Shown: positions 7,782 to 9,947 of the stretch, in pieces | How positions within the stretch are numbered: position 1 is the stretch's first letter | Layout of the letters: each line of letters starts with the position of its first letter | DNA from: Gammaproteobacteria bacterium | Lineage (GTDB): Bacteria > Pseudomonadota > Gammaproteobacteria > GCA-001735895 | Reading direction: 5' to 3' | DNA length: 9,947 bases | Assembly: GCA_021767985.1 (NCBI GenBank) | Contig: JAASSH010000028.1 | Coordinates: forward strand, 1 to 9,947 | The notes under the pieces: model-generated | Database searches by the model: none | Told to the model about the DNA's origin: nothing | What the model saw: only the letters and a program-made list of their open reading frames with translations | Translations under genes and position numbers: made by a program

Positions 7782-9128
7782 ATGAGCGCCGACCCCTATG
7801 TTCTTGGCTCCAATCGGAAGATCGATCCTTATCGGCGGCGTATTAGCAACAGTGACCTGTTGCCGGACGGCACGCCTAACGATCCCGACCGGGTCGAAAT
7901 CGGACCGACGGACCTGGCTTTTGAGGAATGGCAGAAATTGGGGTTGACGATTCCCGACATTCCGCGTTTACGAGACTATCGACTGTCGCGACTTGTCGGG
8001 GAAATTCAGCGGCGCGACGTAGGTGGTTTGCTGTTGTTCGATCCCCTGAATATCCGCTATGCCACCGACAGTACCAACATGCAGCTTTGGGCGATTCATA
8101 ATCCGTGTCGCGCTTGCCTGGTGACGGCCGATGGTTACATGGTGCTCTGGGATTTTCATGCCGGTGAACACCTTTCCGCCCATCTGCCATTAGTTCGTGA
8201 AGTTCGCCATGGGGCCAGCTTCTTCTATTTCGAGACCGGTGATAGAAGTTCGGAAATTGCTGGATCCTTCGCCAGACAGATTGATGAACTGATGCGTGAG
8301 CGCAGTGGCAAAAACCGTCGTCTGGCTGTCGACAAAATCGAAATTGATGGCTTGCGTTCATTAGAGAAGTTGGGATTCGAGATATCCCCTGGCCAGGAGG
8401 TTACGGAACACGCGCGAAAGATTAAGAATGCTAACGAACTAAATGCTATGCGCTGCGCCATCGCATCGTGCGAGGCTGCCATGGAAGACATGCGCCGGGC
8501 GGTCGTTCCGGGAAGGACAGAAGTCGAAGCATGGGCTGAACTGCAGAAGGGTAACTTTATTCGTGGCGGCGAATGGATCGAAACGCGCATCTTGTCGTCC
8601 GGGCCACGCACCAACCCCTGGTTTCAGGAATGCGGACCCCGGATTATGCAGGACGGCGACCTTCTCGCATTCGATACGGATCTGATCGGTCCTTACGGCT
8701 ATTGTGCCGATCTGTCCCGCACATGGAAGATTGGCGACAAACGGCCGACACCTTATGAAAAGGATCTCTACAAGGCGGCTTATGACCATATTCATCACAA
8801 TATGTCCTTGCTTAAGCCCGGCATCAGCTTTCAGGACCTCAAGGATCGAGGGCAGAAACTGCCAGAAAAATATCAGGCGCAACGTTATGGGGTGATGTAC
8901 CACGGCGTCGGTCTTTGCGATGAATATCCTTCCCTCCGCTATCCCGAAGATTGGGATGCCTGCGGTTATCACGGAGTGCTGGAACCCGGCATGTGTCTTT
9001 GTGTCGAGGTGTATTTTGGTGAGGTCGGCGGTCCTTGCGGCGTCAAGCTGGAAGATCAGGTTTTAATTACCGAAACTGGCTACGAAAACCTGACGTCATA
9101 TCCATTCGAAATAGATTTCCTGTCATAA
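7782..9128 (+). CDS. dddP: DddP-family DMSP lyase (M24 peptidase-like)
   Basis: DddP cleaves dimethylsulfoniopropionate to dimethyl sulfide and acrylate using a binuclear metal centre in an M24-peptidase fold; it acts in the cytoplasm. The 448-residue protein carries family hallmarks: DGTPNDPDRVEIGPTDLAF, DPLNIRYATDSTNMQLW, GGEWIETRILSSGPRTNPWF and HGVGLCDE. Metal ligands D298, D300, D310, H374, E409 and E424 are all present. Each is offset by exactly +3 from the ligands I recall for crystallised DddP (295, 297, 307, 371, 406, 421). D380 matches the proposed catalytic base D377, and Y369 matches Y366. There is no signal peptide. The start ATG has GAGAGG seven bases upstream. The gene stands alone after a 184-base gap. 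Several 60-base lines of it average near 51% GC against about 67% in the mttB-like gene, suggesting separate acquisition. A non-DMSP M24 relative (creatinase-like) is the main alternative. Confidence 0.88.
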   Translation: MSADPYVLGSNRKIDPYRRRISNSDLLPDGTPNDPDRVEIGPTDLAFEEWQKLGLTIPDIPRLRDYRLSRLVGEIQRRDVGGLLLFDPLNIRYATDSTNMQLWAIHNPCRACLVTADGYMVLWDFHAGEHLSAHLPLVREVRHGASFFYFETGDRSSEIAGSFARQIDELMRERSGKNRRLAVDKIEIDGLRSLEKLGFEISPGQEVTEHARKIKNANELNAMRCAIASCEAAMEDMRRAVVPGRTEVEAWAELQKGNFIRGGEWIETRILSSGPRTNPWFQECGPRIMQDGDLLAFDTDLIGPYGYCADLSRTWKIGDKRPTPYEKDLYKAAYDHIHHNMSLLKPGISFQDLKDRGQKLPEKYQAQRYGVMYHGVGLCDEYPSLRYPEDWDACGYHGVLEPGMCLCVEVYFGEVGGPCGVKLEDQVLITETGYENLTSYPFEIDFLS

Positions 9129-9142
9129 GACCTGTTGGTGCC

Positions 9143-9183
9143 CGTCTACACCGGAGAATAGAAGATATAGACGCCCCCTTTTT
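9143..9183 (+). terminator. Weak candidate terminator after dddP
   Basis: CGTCTA (9143-9148) can pair with TAGACG (9168-9173) across a 19-base loop. It is followed by five C and a run of six to seven T (9179-9183 region). The T run is suitable but the stem is short and the loop long, so this is only a possible rho-independent terminator. It lies just past the dddP stop. Confidence 0.22.
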
Positions 9184-9558
9184 ACAAGTCCTTACCAGTC
9201 TCAGCGCGTCGTAAATCGCCGCGTGTATATTGCGTGACGAAACCGCATCTCCGATTCGAAACAGGCGAAAACGACCCTTGGAATTACTTTCCATTCGTTG
9301 CGGCGCACCGGCGATCAGTGCCTCGTAGTCGACTTCGCCACGGTTGATTGATAGTGGTTTGAGTGCGAAATACACCTCGTCGAGCGGAAGCGTACCGTGT
9401 TCGACGACGAGTTGGTCGACGATCCGCTGCTGCCGAAAGTCGCCGTAGTCGCTGCCCAGGATCACCCGAATCGACTCGCCGTCACGTTCAGCCTCAAGTA
9501 CGCGACGGCACAGCGTAAAGTGCACGTCCAGCGGCAGCAATGGGTCGGTTGCCGCCTG
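9182..9558 (-). pseudogene. C-terminal remnant of a DgcA-like NADH:flavin oxidoreductase (N-methyl demethylase type)
   Basis: Read leftward, about 125 codons match the C-terminal end of the trimethylamine-dehydrogenase-like flavin enzymes to which DgcA (dimethylglycine catabolism) belongs. Stretches include DQLVVEHGTLPLDEVYFALK, INRGEVDYEALIAG and FRIGDAVSSRNIHAAIYDAL. The first 500 or so residues are missing: the frame is closed by TAA at 9561-9559, and nothing upstream resembles the family. Near the end the frame reads ALRLVRTCKK and runs on toward 9067 inside dddP. In the next frame the same bases read GKDL and then TAA at 9184-9182. An ancestral ALRLCKDL-stop that lost one base would explain this exactly. 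With a lost 5' part and a 3' frameshift it is almost certainly non-functional. Its presence shows that another N-methyl demethylase gene once stood in this neighbourhood. Confidence 0.75.
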
Positions 9559-9675
9559 TTAGCGGAAGCTAATATAGGCAATTTTTGATCGCCAATCGAG
9601 GGGCTGCTGTAAGCCAGAAAGCAGACAGATCGATCAGTATTTTATCCTTTGCAACTCCTCGAATCATTCGGAATC
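9559..9675. other. Non-coding junction between demethylase remnant and conjugative-element gene
   Basis: These 117 bases separate a truncated chromosomal-type gene from the 3' end of a mobile-element gene. No tRNA, transposase, terminal inverted repeat or attachment site can be recognised. There are only small inverted repeats, such as CTGCT/AGCAG around 9604-9622. This is the likely place where the two histories were joined. Confidence 0.45.
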
Positions 9676-9947
9676 TCAAAGGTATTTCTTAAAAGTGCTG
9701 GCGGTGACCGCCACGGTCAAAGCGAACAACGCGGCAAAAGGCAAAACAATAAAAGTCGGGTGCAGGCTGAATGGCAAGGCCAGATACACCACCCAAGTAA
9801 TCACAACTATAGGCAGCGCCGTCTTCTTGGCGTAGTGGTAGACGAACGAGCTCTCCCTACCCCCGCCCCACCGGCGTAGGTCCCGCTGCACCAGTCCATC
9901 GACCAATGCTACCAGGCTGAACAGCAGGAAGATTGGCATGGCCAGGG
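9676..9947 (-). CDS. Integrating conjugative element membrane protein, C-terminal part (PFL_4697/DUF4400 type)
   Basis: The frame is open from the right edge to TGA at 9678-9676 and gives 89 residues. Three hydrophobic segments are visible: the one at the edge (MPIFLLFSLVALVDGLV), a middle one (ALPIVVITWVVYLALPF), and a last one (FIVLPFAALFALTVAVTA). Between the first two, QRDLRRWGGGRESSFVYHYA is characteristic of the ICE membrane protein family named after PFL_4697. FKKYL closes the protein as in relatives. These inner-membrane proteins lie beside traD in the transfer modules of genomic-island-type conjugative elements; their exact role is unclear. The start codon is outside the window. The family's usual downstream partner genes are not present to the left, so the element is either broken here or ends here. 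Confidence 0.75.
   Translation of the reverse strand, partial: LAMPIFLLFSLVALVDGLVQRDLRRWGGGRESSFVYHYAKKTALPIVVITWVVYLALPFSLHPTFIVLPFAALFALTVAVTASTFKKYL

Noticed and set aside
7782..9128. Creatinase or Xaa-Pro peptidase
   Set aside because: The fold is shared, but the N-terminal DGTPNDPDRVEIGPT block and HGVGLCDE with all DddP-numbered ligands favour DddP.
9067..9540. Intact 157-residue minus-strand gene
   Set aside because: Its start is an unsupported TTG, its N-terminus is the middle of a larger family, and its last 30 or so codons are out-of-frame readthrough overlapping dddP.

Overview
The window looks like a chromosomal accessory locus of a marine-type proteobacterium, more likely gammaproteobacterial than alphaproteobacterial; this is inferred from gene content only. 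Most genes are GC-rich. The locus concerns glycine, threonine and methylated osmolytes. Six genes are complete (one regulator, five enzymes). Two more run off the window edges, and one gene remnant lies near the right end.

Left part (1-1266): the 5' part of threonine synthase (thrC) is read leftward. Facing away from it is an XRE-type helix-turn-helix regulator with a C-terminal cupin domain. The thrC/regulator intergenic region and the promoter in front of kbl share an AT-rich motif built on TTCCAAT/ATTGGAA half-sites. The simplest reading is one small regulon: the regulator controls itself, thrC (threonine synthesis) and the rightward operon, which begins with threonine breakdown. A possible 16-codon leader reading frame ends in a TAATG overlap with the regulator's preferred start.

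Central operon (1267-7597): kbl, tdh, an MttB-family methyltransferase and a dimethylglycine/sarcosine-dehydrogenase-like FAD-GcvT protein are co-oriented with gaps of 19-54 bases. Tdh and Kbl convert threonine to glycine plus acetyl-CoA. The other two look like a route for removing methyl groups from a quaternary or tertiary N-methyl compound such as glycine betaine or dimethylglycine, which would also end in glycine. The MttB-like protein has no in-frame amber codon, so it is the non-pyrrolysine type, and no corrinoid protein is encoded nearby.

Right part (7598-9947): after a 184-base gap comes an intact gene of the DddP family, M24-peptidase-like DMSP lyases that yield DMS and acrylate. 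All six expected metal ligands and the proposed catalytic aspartate are present. Its GC content is visibly lower than that of the operon, suggesting separate acquisition. Beyond it, on the other strand, is a decayed C-terminal fragment of a DgcA-like NADH:flavin oxidoreductase (N-methyl demethylase type). Then comes the C-terminal end of a membrane protein typical of integrating conjugative elements (PFL_4697/DUF4400 type), running off the right edge. The right end therefore looks like a rearrangement junction with an integrative element.

No tRNA, rRNA, CRISPR array, complete insertion sequence or convincing rho-independent terminator was seen.
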